Origin: Carposina sasakii | Taxonomy: Eukaryota; Arthropoda; Insecta; Lepidoptera; Carposinidae | DNA length: 64,000 nt | NCBI GenBank assembly: GCA_014607495.2 | Contig: CP053160.1 | Span: 8,122,001 to 8,186,000 of the forward strand | Reading direction: 5' to 3' | In this document: positions 33,553-45,725 of the stretch, piece after piece | Numbering within the stretch: position 1 is the stretch's first letter | How the letters are laid out: each line of letters starts with the position of its first letter | Position numbers and translations under genes: made by a program | Notes under the pieces: model-generated | Databases searched by the model: none | Told to the model about the DNA's origin: nothing | The model's input: the letters and a program-made list of their open reading frames with translations, nothing else

Positions 33553-33754
33553 CTGAGATTATAAGTTGATTCAATGTCAGAGGATATCAAGAGATTATGT
33601 ATTCACATTGAATGACATAAGTATCTCACAAATTATAAGCGATACATCTACGGAAATAAGTTTAAAAAATTCGTGCCACATTTTGCATTATTCCATAATA
33701 AATAATAAATATTTCATAATATTTGTGAATTTATCGCTTAGATATGTATACATA

Positions 33755-33892
33755 CATAGATATAGGCACATCCGTATTCCCGGAATGCTACACTCGGACT
33801 TCAGGTTCATAAAAGAAATCCCAAAGCCGCGTCTAGCGTAGCGGGGACAGATGTAAAAGACCAGTGACAAATTGATGAGCGCCTGAGATATT
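33755..33892 (+). repeat. Dispersed repeat family R4 fragment
   Basis: 'gcacatccgtattcccggaa', 'aagccgcgtctagcgtagcg' and 'gacagatgtaaaagaccagt', antisense R4 phrases. Confidence 0.4.
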
Positions 33893-34018
33893 CGCCTTGA
33901 AATGTCAAAGTGCCTTTGAAATTCATCTTACGTAATACGAATTTGACAAGCAATCAGCGATATTTGTACAATTTTCGCTATGGCTTTACTTTTGCTAGTT
34001 GGGTAATAAGGGGGCCTA
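33893..34018 (-). mobile_element. MITE family M6, partial copy
   Basis: The reverse complement starts GGCCCCCTTATTACCC and continues 'agccatagcgaaaattgtac' to 'gacatttcaaggcga', matching the left and middle of 7915-8117. It lies inside a R4 copy whose phrases resume at 34018. Confidence 0.55.
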
Positions 34019-34714
34019 AGCCCCTTAGTCAACTCTTACGAGATGCACGGAAATGCAGCTGATCGCAGCGCATCAGGACAAGACCTTACTAAAAACTAGG
34101 TAAATAAAAGGTTGTCTCGTAATACTTTGGACCACACAACTTTAGTAAGACCGAACAATTAAGAGTTCCAACACTTTGAAAATATTATTTCAACGTCTGA
34201 AAGGTTGGGACACTAACTTCAGCAAATTTCAGGTGATATCTTGTAGGTAAGCCTAGTAGGTTGTTATATTTCACTGTTTTATTGGTTGCTTTATCTTAAG
34301 GAATATTAAAGACAATAAAAATATATGGCTAATATAATTTCTTGTTAGAAATTTTTATAACTTAACTCTTTATATATAATTTTGGCTTTAGCAATCTGTA
34401 GGCATTCGATGTCTATCTAAAAATTAAATGCTGAAATTCTTATTCTATGTTAGCGTTATTTTCTAAAAAAATGGGTACACAAAATATTTTATTTTATTTT
34501 ATTTTGTTTAGATATACCGTCTACACTCAGTACTCTCACTAAAACTAATAACGCAAAGAGCATTTCATTTTCAATGTTCATTCAACTGAATCCTACGCAT
34601 GACCTGTTTATGGAACCTAGATATACTTAGCTCGCTGCGAATACTTAAGTTGAATCCTAAATATAAACATTTCGCTTCCTCTTTTACTGAGTCACCTACA
34701 ATTATTCGATACGT

Positions 34715-34958
34715 GGTCGATACGTTATCTGCCCGTGGGTATCGTACGAAGCGATTAAGGGTTTCCGGGAGGTGGGCAGCAGCGCCCCCCGTGCTGACAA
34801 CATAGTCCAAAATACAAACTGCGGTCACCAACCCGCCTGCCCAGCGTGGTGACTATGGGCAAATACCCCCCATGGCAGTCTTGTGGCGTGCCCTGGGGGA
34901 GGCCTACGTCCAGCAGTGGACTGCAATAGGCTGATGATGATGATGATGATGATGAGTA
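34715..34958 (+). mobile_element. SINE-like family S2, near full-length with GAT tail
   Basis: 'gtatcgtacgaagcgattaa', 'gggtttccgggaggtgggca', 'caacccgcctgcccagcgtg', 'ggcagtcttgtggcgtgccc' and 'gtccagcagtggactgcaat', then seven or so GAT units. The tail matches the LINE 3' end at 4137. Confidence 0.75.
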
Positions 34959-35341
34959 GATATTCTAGTAGTAGTATAAAATATAACTTTTCATCAAATT
35001 CTATAAGACATTTTTCACAACAAAATATGTAGTATACTTACCTATGTGCAAAAGAACATTATTATCATGTTCATGATTTTAGATTTTTTTTTTCTGTACA
35101 CATTATCAGCAAGTAGGGGAGACCGAGGGGGCTTGTGACGACGTAAATTTTTCAGTACCTAGAAAATTAACCTGAAAATGTTCGATTGTTTCTTTAGAGA
35201 GAAAATAAAAGAGAAAATTAGGAATTAACCAAAAGAAAATATAGTAAAAAAAAATTAAATTATAAAAACAATCACAACAACTATGTACATACAGCAAAAT
35301 AATATAACGGGGCGCTTATCGGGATCGCTAGGTCTTGAAAA

Positions 35342-35373
35342 AGCAATCACTAATGAATTTACTAGTGATTGCT
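35342..35373. repeat. Perfect 11-bp-stem hairpin
   Basis: AGCAATCACTA, ten-base loop, TAGTGATTGCT. No poly-U or gene context gives it a role. Confidence 0.6.
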
Positions 35374-35379
35374 GTATTG

Positions 35380-36160
35380 CTGGAACAAAAAAGATCGATT
35401 GGATTGCCTTTCTAGCTAATAATCCCATTGTATAATGTATTGTATATGTTTTTGATCTTCGTTTTCAATATTGTTGGTTGATCGTACTTGAGTAGGTACT
35501 TTTAAATTCTTTAAATAATAATAATAAAAGCATTTATTTAGAAAAAAACATACATATAAATTCACGTCAGGTACGTCAAAAACAATCACTTACTAATTAT
35601 ATATATATAATATATCAAATTTCATTTACAAAATCTTCATTCAAAAATAAAATTATATCAAAGAAATTCCTATATTCTAAAATTCAATATATTAGTATCA
35701 AAGTGAAATTCTATTCTTTTATTTCATGTTTCAAGTCCACACTTAAAAGTCAAGTACTTTAATGAAACTATTCAAGAACAGCTGAAAAAATATGAATTGT
35801 TTTTAAAAAAGCATTGTCCTCTGTACCTATCTGAAGAGAGCACATTAAACACTCGACCTGTCTCACTGGAGTGAATAAACTTCACTTTGAGAGCGTTACT
35901 TGAGATAAATTTTATGTTGGAGGGGCTAGTTGTACTCTAAGAGATTCATAGCTGATAATAATCGCGTGCCCTGGGGGAGGCCTACGTTCAGCAGTGGACT
36001 GCAATAGGTACAGTTACATATAGGTAAAGTCCTTTAAGCTAGCACTTGAAAAAGCCGTCGCTAAAGATCTGCCACTACACATTATTGCATATTATTATAA
36101 TGTAAATAAAGATATTTGGTAGCATATCAAACCAAAGTTTAAGCAAAAAAAAAAATCTGG
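35380..36160. other. No gene recognised
   Basis: Very AT-rich. Contains only a 50-bp S2-tail fragment at 35960-36010 ('tgccctgggggaggcctacg'). Confidence 0.45.
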
Positions 36161-36165
36161 AAGGT

Positions 36166-36354
36166 ATTCCACAACTGGAAGGTTCCCAAACTTTTTTTAC
36201 TCATAGACCCCTTTTAAAATTTAACTACAGGCTACAGGCCTACACCACACACAAATTAGTTGTAAACCCCCATTTTTTCACGCCAACGTAGACCCCCATC
36301 GAGTCTCTTGTGGACCCCTGGGGGTCCACCTGGACCACTATGGGAACCACTGGG
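36166..36354. mobile_element. hAT-type non-autonomous element remnant
   Basis: The right end GGGAACCACTG is the complement of the hAT terminus CAGTGGTTCCC. The left end reads 'ctggaaggttcccaaacttt'. The interior is rich in 'gacccc' runs typical of such hAT MITEs. Confidence 0.5.
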
Positions 36355-36919
36355 CTAGATAATAGAAAGCTTATAATATTAGTCAATGTGAATTATTCTC
36401 TATGGTTTCGAATGAGTTGTGAACATCCGAAGCAATTTCGTAGTAGGGTCAAAGGCTGTCAATGGCTTCGATTCAGTCGGACTTCGGTCGGACCGAAAGA
36501 TTCGAAAGCGGTATTTAAGAGTAGACCCCCCGAAGCGGGACTGTTGTAGAAACTCGGTAAGAAGCAATAATCACTTTACGGTGACATAATTAGACACATT
36601 CTGACGGGTATTCTGTCATACTCGCGACCGCTATTTGCTAAAATATACCTTATTATTACTGAAGCTGCAAGCAAATATGTATAACGCGTTTCTCTGCATA
36701 ATCTGAGTAAAACGAGGTCACTAGCGCCTAACAAACCTGCTTAGTCGTTAGAACTTTGTGCACATTAATCTAGATCTAGATCATGTCTAGCTAGATTTAA
36801 TAACTTGACGAATCGGATCAAACTTCATGAAAGCGGAGTTTGCTGTTCCGAGTTTGTCAACAGGAGCTGCTGGATTATTATGATAGGACAACTATTTGAT
36901 CATAGCTATAGAAACTTAG

Positions 36920-37170
36920 CCGCGTGGTGCCGGCAGAATAGGTTTGTACCACCCCTGCCTGCCCATGGGTATCGTACGAGGCGATTAAGGGTTTCCGGGA
37001 GGTGGGCAGCAGCGCCTCCTGTACTGACAACATAGTCCGAAAATCACACTGCAGTCATCAACCCGCCTGCCCAGCGTGGTGACTATGGGCAAAACCCCCT
37101 GTGACAGAAGTCTTGTGGCGTGCCCTGGGGGAGGCCTACATTCAGCAGTGGACTGCAATAGGCTGAAGAA
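36920..37170 (+). mobile_element. SINE-like family S2 copy
   Basis: 'gtggtgccggcagaataggt', 'cccatgggtatcgtacgagg', 'gcccagcgtggtgactatgg' and 'agcagtggactgcaataggc', ending in GAAGAAGAAG in place of GAT units. Confidence 0.7.
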
Positions 37171-37189
37171 GAAGATAGACTACTTAATA

Positions 37190-37320
37190 CTTACATAGAT
37201 ATAGCTGTATTCCCGAATTTAGATAGCTAGAACTGCAGGGTCATACAAGACATCCCACAGCCACGTTTAGTATAGAGGTGACAGATGTAAATGATCCGTA
37301 ACAAGTTGTTAGTGTATAAT
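37190..37320 (+). repeat. Dispersed repeat family R4, antisense portion
   Basis: 'agctagaactgcagggtcat', 'catcccacagccacgtttag' and 'gaggtgacagatgtaaatga'. Confidence 0.5.
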
Positions 37321-37394
37321 AATAAGTCTAAATTCGGTTACATGTCTGAGAAAAGCGCTTTACTGAATTATTCATGTTATATAAAACCTACTAA

Positions 37395-37500
37395 CCAAAC
37401 TTGTACATCTCAACTATACCCTCAAAATTGGTCAGAAGTGGCACCATGTGGTTCTATCGGCCCTTGGTGCTCTGCCCGTGAGGGATCAAGGCGTGATTAT
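37395..37500 (+). mobile_element. SINE-like family S1, 3' part, interrupted by M2
   Basis: 'aacttgtacatctcaactat' to 'aaggcgtgattatacaggat'. The normal TGTATGTA tail is split by MITE M2 starting at the TA of GATTATA. Confidence 0.65.
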
Positions 37501-37886
37501 ACAGGATGTTTTTTTGTGGCCACCTTTAACGAAGGGTACGTATTCTATACATGAAATAAAGTAAGTTTATGCCAAAAAAAATGCTGGGAAAAAAAAAAAA
37601 AATTTTGAAAAAAATTTTTAAATTCCTTGATCGTGCGAAATTTATAGTGTCTAGTGTTTATGTTAGTTTTTTTATAGACAGATATTAATTATTTTTCGTG
37701 AAAAAATCCTGTTACGCGCGTCTATGTGCATTTATGCAGAAAAACGCAGTCTATTTACTCAACTTTGGACCCTAATATTTTGGAAATCAGACACTTCCCA
37801 GGTATGCTTCCATGGAGAAAAATGATCGTGATGATGAGGAGATTCCGTAGTTTTCGGAAACGTTGACGACCAAAAATCACCCTGTA
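37498..37886 (+). mobile_element. MITE family M2, near full length
   Basis: TACAGGATGTTTTTTTGTG start, AAATCACCCTGTA end. The sequence after it, TGTATGTATGTA, is the remaining S1 tail, so the insertion site is visible. Confidence 0.75.
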
Positions 37887-38877
37887 TGTATGTATGTATA
37901 TAAAACCTCATACTCTATATCTCATATTAATTTCTCAAGAAAGATAAAATGTTATATAAAATCAGCTTGAAATACTGAAACAAAATAACAAGTTCGCGCT
38001 AAGACTGCAGATGACAATTGCTTTAAGAACATGAAATTATTTCCGACAATGTATGCTTACATGAATCTAAGGAACGTAGAATTTCTACATCGTGAGATTA
38101 CAAATTATACGAAACAACTTCTTTAACAAAATCTCAAACAATTGTTCGTGTATCCGAACGTTTCCAGGGGCGTAAAATTGTCATGTCTTTGTACAGCAAT
38201 CCACGGCTATATGTCACCCGGTCTCATTTTACTATAAAATAATACCTATATAAAGTATACTTAGTTTGAATGATGGGTGTACAACACAGTCGCTCATCTA
38301 ATTTATATCAGCGAACATATCTTAAGTGAACATATCACAAGGAATATTATGCCTTATATCAACGTCATAAGATAAAGCGAGAAGCATTTAGATAGAATGA
38401 CGTAGAAGGTGACTCCTATCTTGTCTCCTTTACTTTTTCTGTTGGCTTCATGAGGCAGATATAAAAAGGATGTTTTTACAATGTTTGTGTTAGTCCCGTA
38501 GCTTATAGAAAAAAAACGAAACCCTTATAGATTCGTCATATATCTGTCCGTCGGACCGTAGATCACGACCACTTCATTCCGAAACCATAAGGACTACATA
38601 ATTGAAATTTGACAGGTAGATGTATTCTGTAAACTGCTCTACAATTAAATATCCTTTTTACGCCAATTTCTATGAGGATTTCAGGAAATCCATTCTCGGT
38701 ATGCCTTCTCAAATGTTACTTGCCAAACTCCAGCTTGTTACCTATACTGAATTAAACTGAGATGGTTACCGAAAGTTTAGATATATAATACATATCCCAA
38801 ACGGCTTTGTTCCCATACATGGACTGGCCAGAATTGTATGATGGTGAATGAGATCTTATAGCCACGTAAAAAGCTAC

Positions 38878-39254
38878 TATACGGGGTATAACAAAAGGGG
38901 TATGTTAAGCGATAAGCTATGTAAATAGCCCACTAAAAGGAACCTACCCAAAAAAAATTAGACTCAAAATCACCTGTTAATTTTTCCAGATGGTATGGAA
39001 AATTCCTACGCAATATCAGGAATGTTCTTATTCTTTATTGCATATACACAAAAAGAAATATGGCATACAACATAGAAGAAGAGATGCATGTACAAGAGAT
39101 AGATTCCGGCAAGCCAAGCCAGTAAAGTAGAATTTTCATACAATCTTGAAAAATAAACAAGTGATATCGAGTCTCAAGTTTTGGAAATAGGTTCTCTATA
39201 GTGGGTTATTTGCATGGCTTTTCGCTTTACATACCCTTTTTGTTACACCGTGTA
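38878..39254. mobile_element. MITE family M1, interrupted copy
   Basis: 'aggggtatgttaagcgataa' at the left, 'ttcgctttacataccctttt' and 'tgttacaccgtgtag' at the right. About 105 bp at roughly 39020-39125 ('catatacacaaaaagaaata') is foreign to the family. Confidence 0.6.
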
Positions 39255-39425
39255 GCTAGCAGGTCTCTACAAGCAGTGGTGTTACTAGAAATACAGCTGT
39301 CTCTCATGTAATGAGAAGTCAGATATTTTGATATCAAAACTGTGCGTAAACAGATGTGGACGACGGCCATTTGCCGCCATATTGTGATGACAGTTACTGC
39401 GTTACGCACTTCATTTGTGTCAACA

Positions 39426-39541
39426 GTGGGGTAAGCACGAACCTTTTTACGCGACGTAACGCTAGCGACTCGCTAGCAAGAACTATGTGATTTGACAGTT
39501 GGACGATAGCGTTGCGGACTATCGAGAGGTTCGTGCTTAGA
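39426..39541 (+). mobile_element. MITE family M3, single copy
   Basis: GTGGGGTAAGCACGAACC start, 'aacgctagcgactcgctagc' inside, GAGAGGTTCGTGCTTAG end. Shows that the 115-120-bp unit moves alone. Confidence 0.75.
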
Positions 39542-39584
39542 GGTCAACAGATATTAAATCGTGAGAAAAAACTTTTCATAATAA

Positions 39585-39667
<83 letters not shown>
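39585..39667. repeat. (AT)n then (AC)n microsatellite
   Basis: About 70 bp of TA repeats followed by CACACACACA. Frames over it are artefacts. Confidence 0.95.
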
Positions 39668-39679
39668 GTTGTGTTTTCG

Positions 39680-40560
39680 AAACAGGGCAACCAGAATCGG
39701 AGGATCATAATAATTAAAAATTAAATTTCTTCACTAACTAGATTAAATTTCTCATCGCCATAGAACAGTTCCCTATAGTCGCAATCATAAGTTGTTAGAT
39801 ACGAGGGTCATTAAAGGAGAAAGGACCTGGTGGTTGACGAACACTGATAAAATCTTATGTTTGTTTATAAAAATCTCAGTATAAAACATCGTGTTCAACA
39901 CAAACAAGAATTTTCTCTAACATTGTTACCTAGAGCAGGTGAACAAATAAATGAAAATACATACTTCTTCAAAAATATACAGCAGAAACAATGTCTATTT
40001 ATATTTATTTATTCGATTACATTGTCAAATAGTCTTGCAAGAATCTTTCATATGGAACGTAAAAACAAATAGAACAAAACTGAAAAAACATGCAGTGTAT
40101 GATGCAATTTTATAGCTCTACGACATAATTATAAGCGTCCTTTTTCCCATCGTATTTGCAATGCATTTCTGTTTCTTTTCAATTCAAAATTTTAACTTTC
40201 GAATTTACATCAGATCTCTGTAATCACCTATATGTTAGTTAGGTACCTAGTCAAACTTATATTCTGACATAAACGACATTCGTTAGAACAGGTTATGTCC
40301 ATAGTAGATACCTACCTTAATTGCGTGAAAAAATGACAAACCGCGCGATGTGTTTTGATGTGGTTTTGGTAGTAGCTATTTCATCTTTTTTGGATAAATT
40401 ATACAAAACTGTATGACAAACAATATTAAATTGTTTCTTTTTTCTCGGAGCCAGATATAAAGTAACTATGCTCACGAAGGGCTCGGTGCAGACTGAATGA
40501 ACGCAGGCCAATTATCTCTGTTAAAAAACCCTGTTCGGGGGTTATATAGTATAGTAACTG
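39680..40560. other. No gene recognised
   Basis: AT-rich DNA without a recognisable repeat or exon. Confidence 0.4.
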
Positions 40561-40564
40561 ATAC

Positions 40565-40800
40565 ATACATTAAAATTATCCCCCTAAGAGGTTGGGCAGC
40601 AATTACACATCCACTTTTTATTAGTTAGCCTATTATGTCCCACGTGGTAAGGGGTGAGCCTATCGCCGCTTTTCAGCCATAAATACAACAATTAGCGACT
40701 GGTAGAAATTGGAAATGTTTCCGTGGCATACTAAATAGGTATTAGAAGCTATATAGCGTCAGAGCCTCGTCTGTTAAATAGCAGAGAGCACCACGGGAAG
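40565..40800 (-). repeat. Dispersed repeat family R5
   Basis: 'gttagcctattatgtcccac', 'gtggtaaggggtgagcctat', 'aaatgtttccgtggcatact' and 'agcctcgtctgttaaatag' are the reverse of the 31.1-kb copy. Shorter pieces lie at 51430-51560 and 53425-53500. Confidence 0.55.
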
Positions 40801-41544
40801 GTGAGGTTGACTTTTGAGTCTTAAACTATTAGTCGAACCCACTTACACCCTGATCGTCGTCGTCTTCAGCCTAGTGCAGTCCACTGCTGGACGTAGGCCT
40901 CCCCCAGTGTACGCCACATGGCTCGATCTCCCGTTATTTGCCGCTGGCAAAAACACCCTGATAGTCCAACATAAATACGAGTATAAGACTATATTGTATT
41001 TGAACCTCTGTTCACATTTAGCTAGGGTATCATAATTTATGGCAAAGTATCTGTTATATATCTATGTAGTCTCTAAATGTGGAAACATTTAAGTGGTGTA
41101 TAGTTGTATTTTATTCATTTATTTATTTATTGTATAATTTATGTTAATTGTATATGTTGTATTAATTTAAGTCAACCGTTTACTTCCCGAAAAAAATAAT
41201 ATAAAATTTATAAAGAAATCCACTTTGAATCAACCCATAGATTTAGCTTACTCACTCCCCCAAGTATTCGTTACGTTGTCACTAACAAACACGATTATTT
41301 GACATTTTTGTGTGTACGTTGAAATACGTTTTGTATGTGCTATAAATAAATTGTTATTGTGTTTTTCTTCTGAACCTGTTGAATTTTTAGATAGTAGCAC
41401 ATATATTATTACATTTGATTAAATTTGACATAGTAATAATATAGATTTCGACCTTTCCATAGCTCTCTGAATGACATGCAATCGGATGGCCAGCCCTACC
41501 GTCAGGTTCCACGCCTCCGTTGAACCAGAAATTAATCATAATAT

Positions 41545-41668
41545 CATAAATACATATAATCACGCCTTTACCCCTTACGGGGTAGGCAGAGCACCAAGGG
41601 CCGATAGAACCACATGATGCCACTTCTGACCAATTTTGAGTGTATTGTTGAGATGTACAAGTTCAGTT
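41545..41668 (-). mobile_element. SINE-like family S1, 3' part
   Basis: 'tacatataatcacgccttta', 'agcaccaagggccgatagaa' and 'ttgagatgtacaagttcagt'. Confidence 0.7.
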
Positions 41669-41679
41669 CGTAATATCAA

Positions 41680-43630
41680 GCGAAGATAATATATAACACA
41701 TTTAGAACACTTTTTATGTTAGCTTACTTTAGACACATCCGTTTGTCTCCTAGAATCATCTGCGAAACTTCAACGTACAGCAAAAAACCCTTACGAGTTT
41801 CTTTCCTGACCTAATTGCAGAGAAAAATGTCTAAATTGGATGTAACTTTAGTCAGCAAAGACTCTGGTATTTCGTACAAAAGGATCTCTTGGAAATATGT
41901 CGCGGATACATGGAGTAAGCTAACGTACGAGTAACCAGTTTTTATAAGGTACCTACTTGAATCATGTGACTACGAGTATATCATACGAGCACCGAGTTAG
42001 TGCTTTTTCGAATGATACTGTTGCTGACTACAAGGTGTACATGTACTGGCTGCATTTAAAGAGGGTTTCACCGAATAGATTCTTTGGATGATGGCGCTGA
42101 TAACTATGTACATCTCGTACATATAATTACGCCTTTATTCCTTACGGGGTAGGCAGAGCACCAAGGGCCGATAGAACCACATGGTGCCACTTCTGACCAA
42201 TATTGTAACTATGTATGTAACGATATTATCTGTGTCACTCTATGAAACGGACTCTACTGAGCAGACCTTTTGCCACCACCGGGCAACCAGAGCGTGTTAA
42301 AAGGGGCCTTCTATCGTTCGTTAACTCGCATATGAGCTACAGCAATTTTTTTTCACTCATCTACTCGCCCGGTATCTATTCAACTTGATTATCTAAAAGC
42401 TCGCATTGGTGTAACCGGGCGAGTTAAGTTGCTGGGACACGTACACTGGTGTAGTAGTTGACTACTGTCCCAGCAGCAGCTTGCACAGTGTGACCTTGGC
42501 AATAAGATAAAAAAAGTTAAGTCTGGAATTCCCTTGCGCCATCTCTATTGAATTAGTTTTTGTGTTTAACAGGTTACCGTGATTGGGTATGCGTAGGTAG
42601 AGAGAAGTGTTACGTAAAGGGTTTTTTAGTAAAGGTTTATGATATAATAGGTATATTTACACGCTTGGTTATATCTTTGGTAGTATACTATGTACCTTTC
42701 GTCTGCTTTTGTATGTCGTTAGGTGTAGGAGGAATGACCCTATTATTGGAACACACTTCAAGCTTCTTATAAAAAAGGCATATATTTTAATAGCTGGAGA
42801 TTTCTGCTAGGAAGTATTTCCTCGTAAATAGCTATATGGTCTTATATGGAACTTATGTCATCAAAATTTTCTGAACATAGGCCTTCCCCAACAACCTCAG
42901 TCCGCGGTCCTGACTAGGTTGACCATCGCGTTTGTGCGCTTGCCGGTATATTGTATACCTATATATTATGAAAAAAAAAAAAGTTTATTGACCATATTTA
43001 CAATACAGTTACAAATGGCACATACATAGATAGGAGTATTTTTATACCAAGCTTTCTGTAACAATACAAAATAGAATTGGTTAAAAGATAATTTAGCATT
43101 CCTTAAGTGAAACGTCGATGTCTGTAGAAGTATATAACTGTAGCACAGACATCGGCGCCCTCCATCGGTTTTATTGTTATTATGTACAAAGTTATAGTTA
43201 CGTAAGCCAGTACAACATAACAATAATATTTCCTCATTACACTACAGTAACCCTTCAATTACAAACACCAATTTTTAGATAGTACTATACTATCCAGTTG
43301 TAACCTTAAATTAAGAACGATCAATTAGTGAATTGTAAAATGATTACATTATGTGTGTATCTGTGTGCGAGCATAGTAGAATATAATAAGTGCAAAGTTG
43401 CTAAGCCTTATACAAGCTAGTTTTCTTTGGAGGTTTTTATTCGATTTTCTGTTTCTAAGTACGAGTAGTCCAGATTCAAAAGAAGTGATTGCACAGCATT
43501 TTTAACTTTATGAAGACTTAGAGGGTAAACATGTAATTTTTTGTAGACCACTAGACTGTGGGAAGTGTCTACCAGCAGTCGTTGTTCTATGAGGTTACGA
43601 ATTTATGAAATATGTAACATACATGCTAAA
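41680..43630. other. No gene recognised
   Basis: Contains one S1 fragment at 42118-42208 (minus, 'aattacgcctttattcctta'). A 70-codon frame at 42560-42772 is hydrophobic but has no recognisable family or splice context. Confidence 0.4.
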
Positions 43631-43857
43631 ATATATATAAATGAAATTGTATTAGGCGTTACAATTCGGAAGTTCAAACATTCACTATGGGTGCGCCCAC
43701 CACCGGGCCCTACACCCTCCACTGACCCTCGGATCTGATAACTCATAATTGCGACAACAGGCACTTGCACTAACTACAATCGCCATGAGAAACCAGACCC
43801 GAGCACCTAGCATGCAAGACGATACATTGCACCATTCCGAAATCAAAAACTAGATAA

Positions 43858-43904
43858 ATAATCTACATATGTTTCGCCAACAACCGTGGCATCCTCAGGA
43901 TTAT
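43858..43904 (-). ncRNA. Hammerhead-ribozyme-like motif, PLE copy A
   Basis: Minus strand: stem I ATAATC/GATTAT, core CTGAGGA, stem II GCC/GGC, GAAAC, a short stem III and GTA before the predicted cleavage. Identical to the motifs in copies B and C. Confidence 0.65.
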
Positions 43905-44232
43905 AGAAATTAGTAAATTAGTAAACCACTAATTACTATGAACCTCTAAAACCCAACACATTACTTACACAGAATTAACTACCCTCTACTAAGTATTAAA
44001 AAATATATAAATAATTACCCACCATTATTTATATTTCAAATAAGTATATACTATTTGTGCACACAAACCAAATAGTATTGGGTGAATTAGTTAAATTTAA
44101 ATGAAAAAATTCAAAAATTCACCAAAATATTGATAAATTAGTAAAGAAAACAAGGATGTATGGAACAACATATTCCATTGCCCACAAAAACAAAAATTGT
44201 TATTGACATTGACAAGCCACTACATTCTAAGG

Positions 44233-44631
44233 ATTCGGCGGGAAAAGCTGGAAGGGTGCAGGTGTAATTTTCTTGTGAAAATCAAAAATTATTTGTAAAT
44301 GGCTTGCATGTGTCCGTAAAGTGATGTTTTCTGGTAGATATGTTATATTTTGATTACTTGTGATGTGAATCTAGTGCTTGTGCATGGTTTTATACGCAGG
44401 TAAGCTGAGTAAAACTTTAGCCGGAATACGATCTCTTCATGGGCCCATGTGAGTTGTATCTGCAATTATTTTTCATTTTGACTGACTTTGCACTTGTTCT
44501 TGAGGATTTTCCCGACGTTTCCATTCATCATCATCATTATCATCCATCATAAATTCAGAAATCATTTACTAAAGACAATGGCTGTATGGGCTTAGTTCCC
44601 TTTGCCTTTCCTTCGGGATAAACTAAACAAA
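44233..44631 (+). mobile_element. SINE-like element S6 nested in PLE copy A
   Basis: A second copy at 52511-52893 shares 'ggtgtaattttctt', 'atggcttgcatgtgtccgta', 'aagtgatgttttctggtaga', 'gaggattttcccgacgtttc' and 'ccttcgggataaac'. It ends in an A-rich tail and is flanked by a 14-bp direct repeat, as expected for target-primed reverse transcription. No protein frame and no clear tRNA boxes; source gene unknown. Confidence 0.7.
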
Positions 44632-44652
44632 ACTACATTCTAAGGTTACTGT

Positions 44653-45687
44653 TTATTTATTTATTCTAGCCAATGAGTTCAATAGCGGAGACGAAAATTC
44701 AACCTGTTCATTTAAAAAGTTTACACCAGAATATTTGGCTTTCAAAATCTCCAACTGTTCCAAAATAGATAGACGAATGCCCTTTTCACACGTATGCAGA
44801 CTAACAAAACTGTGGTCATCTGGAATTTTATGATTTGAAACTAACAAGTGTTTGGCAAAATGTGATTTTTCAGGGAAATTGTTCCTATAAGCTGCCAAAT
44901 GTTCTTGGTATCTAATCTTGAAGTTACGACCCGTTTGACCTATATAAACAGAATTACAGTCAGGACAGTGCAAGCTATAAACTCCTGATTTTTTATCAAT
45001 TGGTAATATTTGTTTTGTGTTAATTAATCTATTTAAAGAATTAAAAGTCTTAAAAGCCACCAAGATGTTTTGTTTTTTCAATGATTTTGCAATCATCTCT
45101 GAGATATAGCCAAAATATGGTAAACTACCAGTGTAAATATTTGTAATCTCCTCTATTTTTGGGTACAACATTTGTTTAACTAAAATGTTTTTCTTTTTAT
45201 CAATTAGGTTATAAATTAGTTGTGAACTATATCCATTTGATCTGGCTATTTGTATAATAGTATTTATTTCTTTAACATAATTAAAGTTATTAAGCGGTAA
45301 CGTTACTAACCTGTGTATCATTGATTTGTATGCCGCAAGCTTATGTTGCCATGGATGGAAAGAATCAATTGGAATAGTTACATCTGTATGTGTTGGTTTC
45401 CGGTAAACTGAAAAATCATGATAATCTCCCAATCTAGTAATAGTTACATCTAAAAAATTTATACTATTGTTTATTTCTTGTTCTATTTTAAATTTAATCT
45501 TAGGATGTTTTGTGTTAAGGACGTTAACAAAAAGATGAAACTGCCTAACTGTGCCTGTCCAACATAAGATGATATCATCAACATATCTAAAATAATATTT
45601 TATATGATTATTACTATTAACAATATATTCATTTTCAAACCAATCCATAAATATATCGGCTAAAAGAGGTGAAAGCGGAGAACCCAT
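44653..45687 (-). CDS. PLE copy A: truncated RT plus GIY-YIG endonuclease frame
   Basis: 344 codons, open, from an internal Met in RT motif B (MGSPLSPLLADIFMDWF) to the natural stop. It includes the YFRYVDD catalytic motif C, FLDVTITR, SVYRKPTHTDV and the C-terminal GVYSLHCPDCNSVYIGQTGR..RYQEH endonuclease. It lacks RT motifs 1-A and the N-terminal domain, so it cannot encode a working transposase-like protein. Differences from copy C are few, for example VNFLNEQ against VNLLNEQ. Confidence 0.9.
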   Translation of the reverse strand: MGSPLSPLLADIFMDWFENEYIVNSNNHIKYYFRYVDDIILCWTGTVRQFHLFVNVLNTKHPKIKFKIEQEINNSINFLDVTITRLGDYHDFSVYRKPTHTDVTIPIDSFHPWQHKLAAYKSMIHRLVTLPLNNFNYVKEINTIIQIARSNGYSSQLIYNLIDKKKNILVKQMLYPKIEEITNIYTGSLPYFGYISEMIAKSLKKQNILVAFKTFNSLNRLINTKQILPIDKKSGVYSLHCPDCNSVYIGQTGRNFKIRYQEHLAAYRNNFPEKSHFAKHLLVSNHKIPDDHSFVSLHTCEKGIRLSILEQLEILKAKYSGVNFLNEQVEFSSPLLNSLARINK

Positions 45688-45725
45688 AGTAAGACCATCC
45701 TTTTGTATGTAATATGTATTATTAT

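Noticed and set aside
39512..39724. Open frame with a long IY repeat
   Set aside because: It is the translation of an (AT)n microsatellite.
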